Positions 1 through 8,600 of a stretch of 64,000 bases of DNA are shown here, piece by piece. The translations under genes and the position numbers were made by a program. The notes under the pieces were generated by a model, which saw only the letters and a list, made by a program, of their open reading frames with translations, was not told the DNA's origin and did no database searches. The stretch lies in NCBI RefSeq assembly GCF_030269665.1, contig NZ_BSTS01000001.1, positions 558,001 to 622,000 of the forward strand, written 5' to 3'. Each line of letters begins with the position of its first letter. The stretch's first letter is position 1. This DNA comes from Actinomycetospora sp. NBRC 106375 (lineage in GTDB: Bacteria; Actinomycetota; Actinomycetes; Mycobacteriales; Pseudonocardiaceae).

Positions 1-156
1 CGCGCCGACCGCCGCGACCGTCAGCCGGCCGCCCGCCAGCAGCGGCAGGCGCCCCTGGATCGCCGGCGGGAACGTCGCGGCCTGGGTGAGGTAGGCGCGG
101 TGGATGCCCTCGACGTAGCCGGCGACGGCCGTGCGCATCGCCATCGGGTCCGGCAC
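1..156 (-). CDS. N-terminal part of an unidentified protein (runs off the window)
   Basis: An open frame of 52 codons runs from a GTG at 156 off the left edge. A strong ribosome binding site (GGAGGAGG, 162-169 on the minus strand) lies a few bases upstream, which decides the start. The peptide begins VPDPMAMRTAVAGYVEGIH and has no signal peptide or membrane segment in the visible part. It diverges from the extradiol dioxygenase operon across a region holding an IclR-type palindrome, so it may belong to the same regulon. I do not recognise the family from 52 residues. Confidence 0.55.
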   Translation of the reverse strand, partial: MPDPMAMRTAVAGYVEGIHRAYLTQAATFPPAIQGRLPLLAGGRLTVAAVGA

Positions 157-183
157 CCCGGCCTCCTCCGTCAAGGGTCGTCA

Positions 184-237
184 TTCCGCATATCGGAACA
201 TGCTGTCTTCCTTCCGGAACGCTAGGGCGGTTAGCGT
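184..237 (+). promoter_or_regulatory. Putative IclR operator and promoter of the meta-cleavage operon
   Basis: Position 184-198 reads TTCCG-CATAT-CGGAA, a perfect inverted repeat with a 5-bp spacer, and 212-219 reads TTCCGGAA, a second palindrome with the same half-site. A TAGCGT hexamer at 232-237 is a plausible -10 element, so the palindromes would cover the -35 region and upstream. IclR-family regulators bind such palindromes and an IclR gene closes the operon at 3220-4038. Regulation by that protein is inference. The same region could serve the divergent gene at 1-156. Confidence 0.5.
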
Positions 238-281
238 CGCGGCGTCAAGGAAGCCGGCCCGCCCCCGGAAGGGCATCTCGC

Positions 282-1196
282 ATGGGAATCCTCCGCCTGG
301 CCCACATCGACGTCCGCACTCCCGACCTGGACCTCTCGACGGCGTACTACACGGAGGTCATGGGCCTCCGGCAGGTGCAGCGCACCGACGACTGCGTCTA
401 CCTCAAGTGCTGGGACGAGGAGGACCACCACTCCCTGCGGATGCGCTACAACCCGCGCACCGGGATGGACTCCTTCACCTTCCGCGTGGAGGAGGAGGAC
501 GACCTCCACGACTTCGAGAAGAAGGTCGAGGCGTACGGCTGCCCCACGACGCGCGTGAGCCGCGGCGGCGCCGTCGGCCAGGGCGAGTCGATCCGGTTCG
601 AGATCCCGTCGGGCCAGATCATGGAGCTGGTCTGGGACATCGAGAAGACCGGCAACCTGCTGGGCAAGCACAACCCGTCGCCGGTCCCACCGCCCGACCT
701 CGCCGGCATCGCCCCGCCGCGCATGGACCACATGCTGGTCAACGCCGAGGAGGTCGCCGAGTCCGCGGCGTTCTTCATCGACGTGCTCGGCATGCGCCTC
801 ACCGAGCAGGTGCTCGACGGCAACGGCCACCAGCTCGGCGTGTGGCTCGCGGGCAACACCCGCTCCCCGCACGACATCGCCATCGTCAACGGCCCGAACG
901 GCGCCCTGCACCACTGGGCGTACTGGCTCGACGACTGGGACCACATCCGCAAGGCGGCCGACACGCTCGCCTACAACGGCGTGCAGATCGACCAGGGCCC
1001 GACGCGCCACGGCGTCACCCGCGGCAACACCATCTACTTCTTCGACCCGCTCGGCATCCGCAACGAGGTCTTCACCGGCGGCTACTGGGTCGACCCCGAC
1101 ACCGAGATCCTCACCTGGACCGAGGACAACTTCGGCAAGGGCCTCTTCTACTACGAGAACGTCATCAGCCAGCGCTTCCTGCGGATGCACACGTAA
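282..1196 (+). CDS. Catechol 2,3-dioxygenase-like extradiol ring-cleavage dioxygenase (VOC family), copy 1
   Basis: A 304-residue type I extradiol dioxygenase with two VOC modules (about residues 5-125 and 145-275). The expected Fe(II) facial triad is visible: H150 in RMDHML, H211 in LHHWAYW and E262 in IRNEVF. Active-site H197, H243 in TRHG and Y252 are also present. Such enzymes open catechol-type rings next to the hydroxyls (meta cleavage). GGAAGGG at 267-273 precedes the ATG. It is first of a four-gene run ending in an IclR regulator and has a full-length paralogue 10 bp downstream. The substrate cannot be told from sequence. Confidence 0.88.
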   Translation: MGILRLAHIDVRTPDLDLSTAYYTEVMGLRQVQRTDDCVYLKCWDEEDHHSLRMRYNPRTGMDSFTFRVEEEDDLHDFEKKVEAYGCPTTRVSRGGAVGQGESIRFEIPSGQIMELVWDIEKTGNLLGKHNPSPVPPPDLAGIAPPRMDHMLVNAEEVAESAAFFIDVLGMRLTEQVLDGNGHQLGVWLAGNTRSPHDIAIVNGPNGALHHWAYWLDDWDHIRKAADTLAYNGVQIDQGPTRHGVTRGNTIYFFDPLGIRNEVFTGGYWVDPDTEILTWTEDNFGKGLFYYENVISQRFLRMHT

Positions 1197-1206
1197 AGGA
1201 CCGATC

Positions 1207-2145
1207 GTGGCCACCACCTCCGACCGGATCATCCGGCTGCAGCACGTCGAGGTCCGGGTCCCCGACCTGGAGCTCGCCACCGCCTACTACACCGAGGTCC
1301 TGGGCCTCGTGGAGACCGCCCGCGACGAGCGCGACGGCGCCCCGCGGGTCTTCCTCAAGTGCTGGGACGAGCGCGAGCACCACTCGGTGATCCTGCGCGA
1401 GGCCCCCACCTACGGCCTCGACCACATGTCGTTCAAGCTCAACGAGAGCTCCGACCTCGACCACTTCACCGAGAAGCTCGAGGCCGCCGGCGTCCCGGTG
1501 AAGCGCTTCGCCCTCCGCGAGCTGGGCCCCGGGTGGGGCGAGGCGATCCGCTTCGAGGCCCCGTCGGGCCACCTCGTCGAGCTCACCCACGGCACCGAGC
1601 GCATCGGCAACATGCTGCCGAAGACCAACCCGCCGCCGCGGCCACAGGACCTCATCGGGATCGCGCCGCCGCGCCTGGACCACCTCTTCGTCATGGCCGA
1701 GGACGTCGAGGCGTTCACGGCGTTCTTCACCGAGATGCTCGAGTTCCGGCTCACCGAGCAGATCCTCGCCAACGACGGGCACCAGCTCGCGACGTTCCTC
1801 GAGCACTCCCACACCCCGCACGACATCGCCGTCATCACGGGACCGAACGGGGCGCTGCACCACTTCGCGTTCTGGATGGACGACTGGAACGGCATCCGCG
1901 AGGCCGCCGACGCGCTCGCCTACCACGGCGTGACGATCGACGTGGCCCCCACGCGCCACGGCGTCACCCGCGGGTACACGACGTACTTCTTCGACCCGGC
2001 CGGCAACCGCAACGAGCTCTTCACCGGCGGCTACTGGGTCGACCCGGACTTCGAGCCGATCACCTGGACCGAGGAGGAGATGGGGCGCGCCATCTTCTAC
2101 TACCACCGCCAGGTCAACGAGCGCTTCTTCACGGTGCACTCGTGA
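1207..2145 (+). CDS. Catechol 2,3-dioxygenase-like extradiol dioxygenase, copy 2
   Basis: A 312-residue paralogue of the upstream enzyme, alignable end to end, with GTG start. The metal triad is H159 (RLDHLF), H219 (LHHFAFW) and E270 (NRNELF); H251 and Y260 are also conserved. Differences concentrate in the N-terminal half and the region just after the triad His, which suggests a different substrate range and not a recent duplication. Its stop overlaps the next start in a GTGA, so it is probably translationally coupled to the phosphatase gene. Confidence 0.88.
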   Translation: MATTSDRIIRLQHVEVRVPDLELATAYYTEVLGLVETARDERDGAPRVFLKCWDEREHHSVILREAPTYGLDHMSFKLNESSDLDHFTEKLEAAGVPVKRFALRELGPGWGEAIRFEAPSGHLVELTHGTERIGNMLPKTNPPPRPQDLIGIAPPRLDHLFVMAEDVEAFTAFFTEMLEFRLTEQILANDGHQLATFLEHSHTPHDIAVITGPNGALHHFAFWMDDWNGIREAADALAYHGVTIDVAPTRHGVTRGYTTYFFDPAGNRNELFTGGYWVDPDFEPITWTEEEMGRAIFYYHRQVNERFFTVHS

Positions 2146-3215
2146 CGGGGGTGGAGGACCGCCCCGACGCCCGCCGCGTCGACCGGTACGAGGCCCCGGA
2201 CTACCTGTCGCGCTACCGCTCGCGCCGCGGTGAGAACAGGGCGCCGGAGGCCACCACGGCCCCCGCGGCTCCCCCGGAGCCCGACGACACCCCGCTCTAC
2301 CTGCGCCGGTTCCGCGAGCGGGGGTCCGCGCCGGTCGAGACGGGGACCGTCTCCTACGAGGGAAAGACGTTCACGCCGGCCCTGGCCGAGGCCAGCCGTG
2401 GCAAGGAGATCGCCGCGCCGGTCGAGCGCCGCGGCTCCGAGAAGATCGTCTGCGAGATCTCGATCATCCGGCACGGCATCACCCAGGGCTACTCCACCGA
2501 CGCCGGCCTGACGCCGATGGGCGGCTGGCAGGCCCACCGCCGCGGCCACGAGCTCGCGCGCCGGTTCGACCACGGCGACAGGGTCCGCCTGGTCTGCGCC
2601 GACACCAACCGCGCGCGCCAGACCGCCGACCAGCTCTACAACGGGGTCACCGACGGCCTCGCGATGTGGGGCATCGACGCCGAGATCACCGAGAAGGAGC
2701 CCATCCCGGAGCTGCGCAACTTCGGGGTGTGGACGCCGGACGGGCTGCGCGACGTCACCTCGGCGTTCCGCCAGTACCAGGCCACCAACGAGACCCTCGA
2801 GCGCCTCGCCGTCGGCGACCGCCCGCGCTGGCTCGTCGAGATCGACCGCTTCTACCGCACGCAGCTGGGCGGGGCGGACCCGATCCAGGAGTGGCTGACG
2901 ATCCCGATGATGTACTTCGAGCCGCCGGCGATGTGCGTGCGCCGCTTCTGGCGCGGGTTCCACCGGCTCATGACCGAGGACGAGCAGCCCGACGGCACGC
3001 TGCGCCACGGCCGCATCCTCGCCGCGACGCACTCCGGGCCGATGCGGGCCTTCGCCACCTGGGCCCACGGCTACGACCCGGGCGAGCCGCTCAACACCGA
3101 GGAGATCCGGATCAAGATGCGCGAGGGCGGTCGCTCCGCGTTCGTCTCGTACCGCAACCGGGTCACCGAGGTGAACGTCCCGCCGCCCGACGAGTTCCCG
3201 CAGTGGGAGGCCTGA
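2142..3215 (+). CDS. Histidine phosphatase superfamily protein in the meta-cleavage operon
   Basis: Read from the GTG overlapping the previous stop, this is 357 residues; a second in-frame GTG lies at 2151. The phosphatase signature RHG is at 110-112 (IIRHGITQG), with H111 the predicted phosphorylated histidine, and the second catalytic histidine is H297 in ATHSGPM. Between them lie about 180 residues, so the cap insertion is large. The N-terminal 100 residues are polar and carry two similar short motifs, YLSRYRSRRG and YLRRFRERG. The substrate is unknown. Its place between dioxygenases and regulator is unusual for this superfamily. Confidence 0.75.
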   Translation: MTGVEDRPDARRVDRYEAPDYLSRYRSRRGENRAPEATTAPAAPPEPDDTPLYLRRFRERGSAPVETGTVSYEGKTFTPALAEASRGKEIAAPVERRGSEKIVCEISIIRHGITQGYSTDAGLTPMGGWQAHRRGHELARRFDHGDRVRLVCADTNRARQTADQLYNGVTDGLAMWGIDAEITEKEPIPELRNFGVWTPDGLRDVTSAFRQYQATNETLERLAVGDRPRWLVEIDRFYRTQLGGADPIQEWLTIPMMYFEPPAMCVRRFWRGFHRLMTEDEQPDGTLRHGRILAATHSGPMRAFATWAHGYDPGEPLNTEEIRIKMREGGRSAFVSYRNRVTEVNVPPPDEFPQWEA

Positions 3216-3219
3216 TCGC

Positions 3220-4038
3220 ATGACCGTGTTGTCACTGCCGCCCCTGGACCTGGACGCGCCGGCCGCCGGCAGCGAGGACGACTCCCCGCTGCGGTCGGTG
3301 TCGACCGCCGTCGCCGTCCTCGACTGCTTCGCCGACGAGGCCGAGCTCGGCGCGACCCGGGTCGCCGCGCGGCTGGGCATCGCCAAGAGCACCGCCTGCC
3401 GGATGCTCGCCGCGCTGTCCACCGGCGGGCTGCTCGAGCGCACCGGGTCCGGCCGCTACCGCCTGGGGCTGCGGCTGTTCGAGTACGGGCAGCTCGCCGT
3501 CGACCGGCTCATGCTGCGCGACGTCGCCCTGCCCGCGATGGGCGAGCTGCGCGAGCTGCTGCGCGAGACCGTCCAGCTCGGCGTCGTCGTCGGCACCGAC
3601 GTCCTCTACGTCGAGCGCGCCGAGGCCGCGAGCATGAACGTCCGCTTCCGCAGCGAGCACCGCCGCAACCCGGCGCACTCGTCGAGCGCGGGCCGGGTGC
3701 TGGCGGCCGGCGACCCGGCGCTGATCACCGCCATCCTCGAGCGGGGCCTCAAGCGCTACACGCCGTTCACGGTGGTCGACCCGATGCGCTACCGGCAGGT
3801 CCTCGCCACCACCCGCGAGCAGGGCTACGCCACGTCGCGCGAGGAGTTCGAGCCCGGTTGGTCGTCGATCGCCGCGCCGATCACGCTCACGCGCGGCGGG
3901 CGGCCCCACCCGGTGGCCGCGCTCTCGGTGGTCGCGCCGACCTCCCGCATCCTCGGGCACCGCAAGCCGGCGGTCGTCCAGGGCGTGCGCCGCGCCGCCG
4001 CCCGCGTCTCCGCCGACCTGGAGCGCGCCCGGGGCTGA
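3220..4038 (+). CDS. IclR family transcriptional regulator
   Basis: A 272-residue regulator with an N-terminal winged helix (about residues 25-85, with the recognition region AKSTACRMLAAL) and an IclR effector domain (about 100-265). It starts 4 nt after the phosphatase stop and is surely part of the same transcript. IclR proteins often sense aromatic intermediates and act locally. The TTCCG-N5-CGGAA palindrome at 184-198 is the natural candidate operator. The effector is unknown. Confidence 0.88.
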   Translation: MTVLSLPPLDLDAPAAGSEDDSPLRSVSTAVAVLDCFADEAELGATRVAARLGIAKSTACRMLAALSTGGLLERTGSGRYRLGLRLFEYGQLAVDRLMLRDVALPAMGELRELLRETVQLGVVVGTDVLYVERAEAASMNVRFRSEHRRNPAHSSSAGRVLAAGDPALITAILERGLKRYTPFTVVDPMRYRQVLATTREQGYATSREEFEPGWSSIAAPITLTRGGRPHPVAALSVVAPTSRILGHRKPAVVQGVRRAAARVSADLERARG

Positions 4039-4051
4039 GCCGGCCGGTGTT

Positions 4052-4117
4052 CGAGCGATGCGGCTTTGCTGGCGTGTGACGCCAGGATCGCCACATGCTC
4101 GGTCGCGCGACACGCCG
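4052..4117 (+). repeat. Dispersed 66-bp intergenic element, copy A
   Basis: This stretch matches the reverse complement of 30332-30397 at 60 of 66 positions with no gap. It contains the hairpin CTGGCGT-GTG-ACGCCAG, and an alternative, mutually exclusive pairing of GCGTGTG with a downstream CACATGC. It lies 13 bp after the IclR stop and 70 bp before the MetE-like start. Neither copy is flanked by recognisable transposon ends. It could be a REP-like element or a cis-regulatory RNA. Confidence 0.7.
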
Positions 4118-4173
4118 CCCCGACCCGTTCGCCGGGCCGGAACATCACGCGTACGGCGCTGCGGGAGCGCTCC

Positions 4174-4179
4174 TAGCGT
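4174..4179 (+). promoter_or_regulatory. -10 element TAGCGT, leaderless promoter of the MetE-like gene
   Basis: TAGCGT ends 7 nt before the ATG at 4187, the spacing expected if transcription starts at the A of the start codon. No Shine-Dalgarno sequence lies between them. Confidence 0.5.
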
Positions 4180-4186
4180 CGTCACC

Positions 4187-5341
4187 ATGCAGCGCAGCAC
4201 CGACCGCGTCCTGACGACCCACGTCGGCAGCCTCGCCCGACCCGAGGCCCTGCTCGACACGATGCGGGAGAAGGAGCACGGACGGCCGTACGACGCCGAC
4301 CTGTTCGCCCGCCAGGTGACCGACGCCGTGGCCGACGTCGTCGCCCGCCAGCGCGAGGTCGGCCTCGACGTCGTCACCGACGGCGAGATGGGCAAGGTCA
4401 GCTTCGCGACCTACGTCCAGCGCCGGCTCGACGGCTTCTCCCCCGACTCCGGCGAGCGGCTGCTCCCGCCGTCGTGGCAGGTCGAGATCGACGCCTTCCC
4501 GGAGTACTACGACGGCTATCTCGGCAAGTACCAGAAGACGGTGGCGCCGATGCAGAGCATCGCCTGCGTCGGGCCCGTCTCCTACACCGGCCAGGAGGAG
4601 CTCGCGACCGACCTCGCCAACCTGCACAAGGCCGTCGCGGGCGTCTCCGGCGTCGTCGAGACGTTCATGCCGTCGACGTCACCGCGCGGCTTCGGGCGCA
4701 ACGAGTACTACGCGAGCGACCGCGAGTACTACGAGGCCGTCGGCGAGGCGCTGCGCGAGGAGTACCTCGCCATCGTCGACGCCGGGTTCCTGCTGCAGGT
4801 CGACGACCCGTGGCTCATCGAGATCCTCTCCGACCCGACCCTCGAGCCCGCCGAGCGCGACCGCACCGCCCGCGAGCACGCCGAGATCGTCAACCACAGC
4901 CTGCGGGGCATCCCGACCGAGAAGATCCGCCTGCACACCTGCTACGGCCTCAACCACGGCCCCCGGATCCACGACATCGGCATGGGCGAGGTCGCCCTGT
5001 ACATGCTCGGCATCCACGCCGGGGCGTACTCGTTCGAGGTCGCCAACCCCCGCCACCTGCACGAGTGGAAGATCTGGCAGGACCTCCCGCTGCCCGACGG
5101 CGCCGTGCTCATCCCGGGCCTGCTCGGCCACGCGCAGAACTACGTGGAGCACCCGGAGCTGATCGCCGACATGATCGGCTGGTACGCCTCGTGCGTCGGG
5201 CGGGAGAACGTCATCGCCGGCGCCGACTGCGGGTTCTCCTCGCGGGCGAGCTACGCGCCGGAGGTGCACCCCACGGTGGTGTGGGAGAAGTTCCGCGCGC
5301 TGTCGCAGGGCGCGGAGATCGCGACCTCGCGCCTGTTCTGA
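4187..5341 (+). CDS. MetE C-terminal-like zinc protein (cobalamin-independent methionine synthase II family)
   Basis: This 384-residue protein corresponds only to the C-terminal catalytic half of MetE. The four zinc ligands of that fold are visible: H250 and C252 in LHTCYG, E284 in SFEVAN and C348 in ADCGFSS. The N-terminal TTHVGSLARP is typical of the stand-alone family, which includes alkyl transferases acting on thiols such as epoxyalkane:coenzyme M transferase. It lacks the folate-binding half, so a true methionine synthase is unlikely. The start is set by a leaderless -10 (4174-4179). Upstream in-frame codons back to 4058 fall inside the dispersed repeat and are not taken as coding. Confidence 0.8.
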   Translation: MQRSTDRVLTTHVGSLARPEALLDTMREKEHGRPYDADLFARQVTDAVADVVARQREVGLDVVTDGEMGKVSFATYVQRRLDGFSPDSGERLLPPSWQVEIDAFPEYYDGYLGKYQKTVAPMQSIACVGPVSYTGQEELATDLANLHKAVAGVSGVVETFMPSTSPRGFGRNEYYASDREYYEAVGEALREEYLAIVDAGFLLQVDDPWLIEILSDPTLEPAERDRTAREHAEIVNHSLRGIPTEKIRLHTCYGLNHGPRIHDIGMGEVALYMLGIHAGAYSFEVANPRHLHEWKIWQDLPLPDGAVLIPGLLGHAQNYVEHPELIADMIGWYASCVGRENVIAGADCGFSSRASYAPEVHPTVVWEKFRALSQGAEIATSRLF

Positions 5342-5346
5342 GCGAA

Positions 5347-5412
5347 CGGGAAGGGGGAGGCAGGCGGCTGTGCGTCCCCCCGGGCGCCGTGCCGTTCCGC
5401 CTCCCCCTCCCG
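5347..5412 (+). terminator. Candidate terminator after the MetE-like gene
   Basis: Arms at 5347-5361 and 5399-5412 (CGGGAAGGGGGAGGC against GCCTCCCCCTCCCG) pair with one bulge across a 37-nt GC-rich loop, starting 6 nt after the stop codon. There is no T-tract, as is usual in actinomycetes. Confidence 0.4.
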
Positions 5413-5598
5413 TCGCGCGCCCGGCCGGCCGGCCGGGGCGGGCGAGGACTCGGAGCGACCCCCTCCCGGTCCCCCGACGACCGTCGTCCCGCCCTCGGAG
5501 GAGAAGCCTGGTCGACAGCGGGACCCGGGGCATCAGCAGAAATGACTAGCCCGGCCGACCGCCTGCGTACGCCGCTGGACGGACGCCCGGGGGCGGCT

Positions 5599-5604
5599 TA
5601 GCGT
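5599..5604 (+). promoter_or_regulatory. -10 element TAGCGT, leaderless promoter of the LuxR-type regulator
   Basis: The hexamer is separated by exactly 7 nt from the GTG at 5612, identical in sequence and spacing to the element at 4174. The rest of the 270-bp gap 5342-5611 holds only the upstream hairpin. Confidence 0.5.
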
Positions 5605-5611
5605 CCTCGTC

Positions 5612-8600
5612 GTGCCAGGTCAGGAGGCGTCGGGGGGCGGCGCAGCGGACGTCGCTGCGGCCCCCGCGGCCCCGGCGCCCTGGCGGGCGGGCGACGCCGC
5701 GGCCCTGGCCCGGTGCTGGGACCGGGCGCGGACCTCGGGGGCCCTCACCGTCGTCGTCACCGGTGACGCCGGCGCCGGCAAGACCCGTCTCGTCCGCGGG
5801 CTCGCCGAGCGGGTGGAGGCCGACGGCGGGGTCGTCGTGTCGGGGGCGGCCGTGGACGTCGGCGAGCAGCTTCCGCTGTGGCCGGTGGCGACGGGCCTGC
5901 GCCGCGTGCTGCGCGCCCCCGACGACGCCCCGGCGCCCACGCTCGCCGCGCGCACCGCCGTGGAGCCGTGGCGCGAGGGGCTCGCGCCCTTGCTCGACCC
6001 CGGTCCGGCCGCGGTGCCGCCGTCGACCGGGCACCTGCTGGAACTGGTCCGCCGGGTGCTGCACGCGGTCGCCGCCGCGGCGCCGGTCCTCGTCGTCGTC
6101 GATGACCTGCACTGGGCCGACCGCACCACCCGCGAGCTGCTGGTCTCCCTCGTGGCGCACCTGGCCGACGAGCGGATCCTCGTCGTCGCCACCGCCCGTT
6201 CCGACGCCCTCGACGCGACCCACCCCCTGCGGCGGATGCTGCCCGAGCTCGCCCGCGACCGGGCCGTGCGCACGGTCGAGCTGGCGCCGCTGCCCCACCG
6301 CGCGGTGACCGGGATCGTGCGCGACGCCGGCGGCGACGACGCGCTGGCCGGGCTCGTCTGGCACCGCTCGGCGGGCAACGCCTTCATCGTCGCCGAGACC
6401 CTGGCCGCGGTCTCCGAGGGCGCCGACGACGGCCTCTCCCCCGGGTTGCGCGGCGTCGTGCTCGGCCGCGTCGCGGGGCTGGGACGGGCGGCGCGGGCGG
6501 CCGTGCAGGCGATCGCGCTGGGCGAGGAGCCCGTGGCCCACGGCCTGCTCGCCGCGGTCGTGGGCGCCGAGGAGTCCGAGCTGGTCGAGGCCCTGCGCGA
6601 GGCCGCCGACGCGGCCGTCGTGGTCGTCGACCCGGACGTCGAGGGCTACGCCCTGCGCCACGGCCTGATGCGCGACGTCGTCGCCGCCGACCTCATGCCG
6701 GGCGAGCGGCGGCGCCTGCACCGCCGGTACGCCCTCGCCCTGGACGCCGCGATGGACCCGGCGGCGGCCCGCGACGCCCTCGGGGCGGTGGGGGCGGTGG
6801 GGGCGGTGGCCGACGACACCGATCCCGCCGTCGCCCTGCGTCGGGCCCACCACTGGGCCCGCGCCGACGACCCGGAGCGCGCGCTGCCGGCCGTGGTGCA
6901 CGCCGCGACCCTCGCCGAACAGATGCACGAGTTCGGCACCGCCCACCGCCAGTGGATGGCCGCCCTCGAGCTCGCCGCGGCCCGCACCGCGCCGCCGTCC
7001 GACAAGCTGCTGCCCGGCCGGCGGGTGCGGGCGCTGCCGCCGGGCGATCCGGAGTCGGGCACGCTGCTGAACAGGGCGGCGGACACCGCGCAGCTCGCCG
7101 GCGAGTACGACGCGGCCGTCGACCTGCTGCGCCGGATCGTCCCGGACCCGGCGTCCGCCGGGGTCGGCGAGCTGCCCGCGGTGGTGCGGCTCGGGCGCTC
7201 GCTGCTCGACGCCGGGCGCACCGGCGACGCCGTCGCCGTGCTCCACGACGCGGGCCGGGCCGGGCGACGCGTCGGGGACGACCCGGCGCTGGCCGCGGTG
7301 CACGCCGCCCACGCCGAGGCCCTGCTGATCACCGGGGACGTGCGCGGCGCGCAGCAGGAGGCCGAGCGGGCGCTCGCGGTCTCGCGCGCCGGCGGCGAGC
7401 AGGCCGAGCAGGCGCCGATGCTCGCGACGCTCGGCTTCGCCCAGGCCTACCTGGAGAACCCCGACGCCGGGCTCGCGTCGGTCGCCGACGGCCTCATGAT
7501 CGCCGAGCGCACCGGGGACGCCGCGGCGGTCGGGCGCGCCTACCAGGCCTGGGCGGACCTGCTCTCCGGCCCGCTCGCCGAGATCCACGAGGGCGTCGAG
7601 ATCGCGCGCCAGGGCGTGGCGCGGATGCGCGACCTCGGGCTGTCGCGCTCGGCGGGCGTGCGGCTGCTCGCCACCGCGGCCAACGGCCTGTTCCGGCTCG
7701 GGCGTTGGGCGGAGGCCTCCGACGCCGTCGACGAGGCCTGGGCGCTCTCCCCCACCGGCGCCGACGCGCTCGAGGTGCGGCTGGCCCGCTGCCGGCTCCA
7801 GGTGGGGCGCGGCGAGTTCGTCGAGGCCGACGAGGACCTCCGGGCGGTGGACCTGCTCGCCCTCGACGGCACGGGCGAGGAGGACCCCGACGACGACCCC
7901 GAGGATCACGACGACCCCGGGGACCACGGCGACCGCGCCCCCCGGCGCGTCACCGTCGCCTCGCGCTACCGGGTCCCGCTGCTCACGCTGCGCTCCGGGG
8001 TCGAGATGTGGCGGGGGCGCCCGGACCTCGCGCGCGGTCTCGTCGCCCGGGGCCTGGACGTCGCCGAGCACACGCCCGACGACGTCTTCCTCATCGCGCC
8101 GCTGGTCTGGCACGGGCTGCGTGCGGAGGCCGAGGCCGCGGGGCGCGGGATGGCGGGAGACCGCGCGACGCTCGACCGGCTCGGGCGCCACGTCGTGCAC
8201 CTCGAGCGCCGGGTCCCGCACACCGTGCCCGCGCTGCGCCGCACCGTCCTGGCCTACGTGCGGATGTGCCGGGCCGAGGCGGGTCGCGCCGCCGGGGCCA
8301 GCGACCCGGCCGCCTGGGGGCAGGTGGCCGAGATGTGGAGCGCCCAGCTCAACCCCTACCCGGCGGCCTACGCCCTGCTGCGCCGCGCCGAGGCCCTGCT
8401 CGCCACCGGCGCGCGGCGCGGGGAGGCCGCCCGGGCGCTGCGCGCCGCCGCCGAGACCGCCCACGCGATGGGCGCCGGGCCGTTCCTCGCCGAGATCGAC
8501 GCCCTCGCCCGGCGCGCCCGTCTCGACGTCGCGCACGCCGGCGACGCCGTCGTCACCACCGCGGACCGCCCGGGCGCCGCGCCCGACGCCGGCGCCGCGA

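Noticed and set aside
172-181. Short repeat GTCAAGGGTCG shared with about 26231
   Set aside because: Eleven matching bases in GC-rich DNA without flanking similarity are expected by chance.
4058-4186. N-terminal extension of the MetE-like protein starting MRLCWRVTPGSPHA
   Set aside because: This part is the dispersed repeat, also found far away with no MetE gene, and the family begins at 4187.
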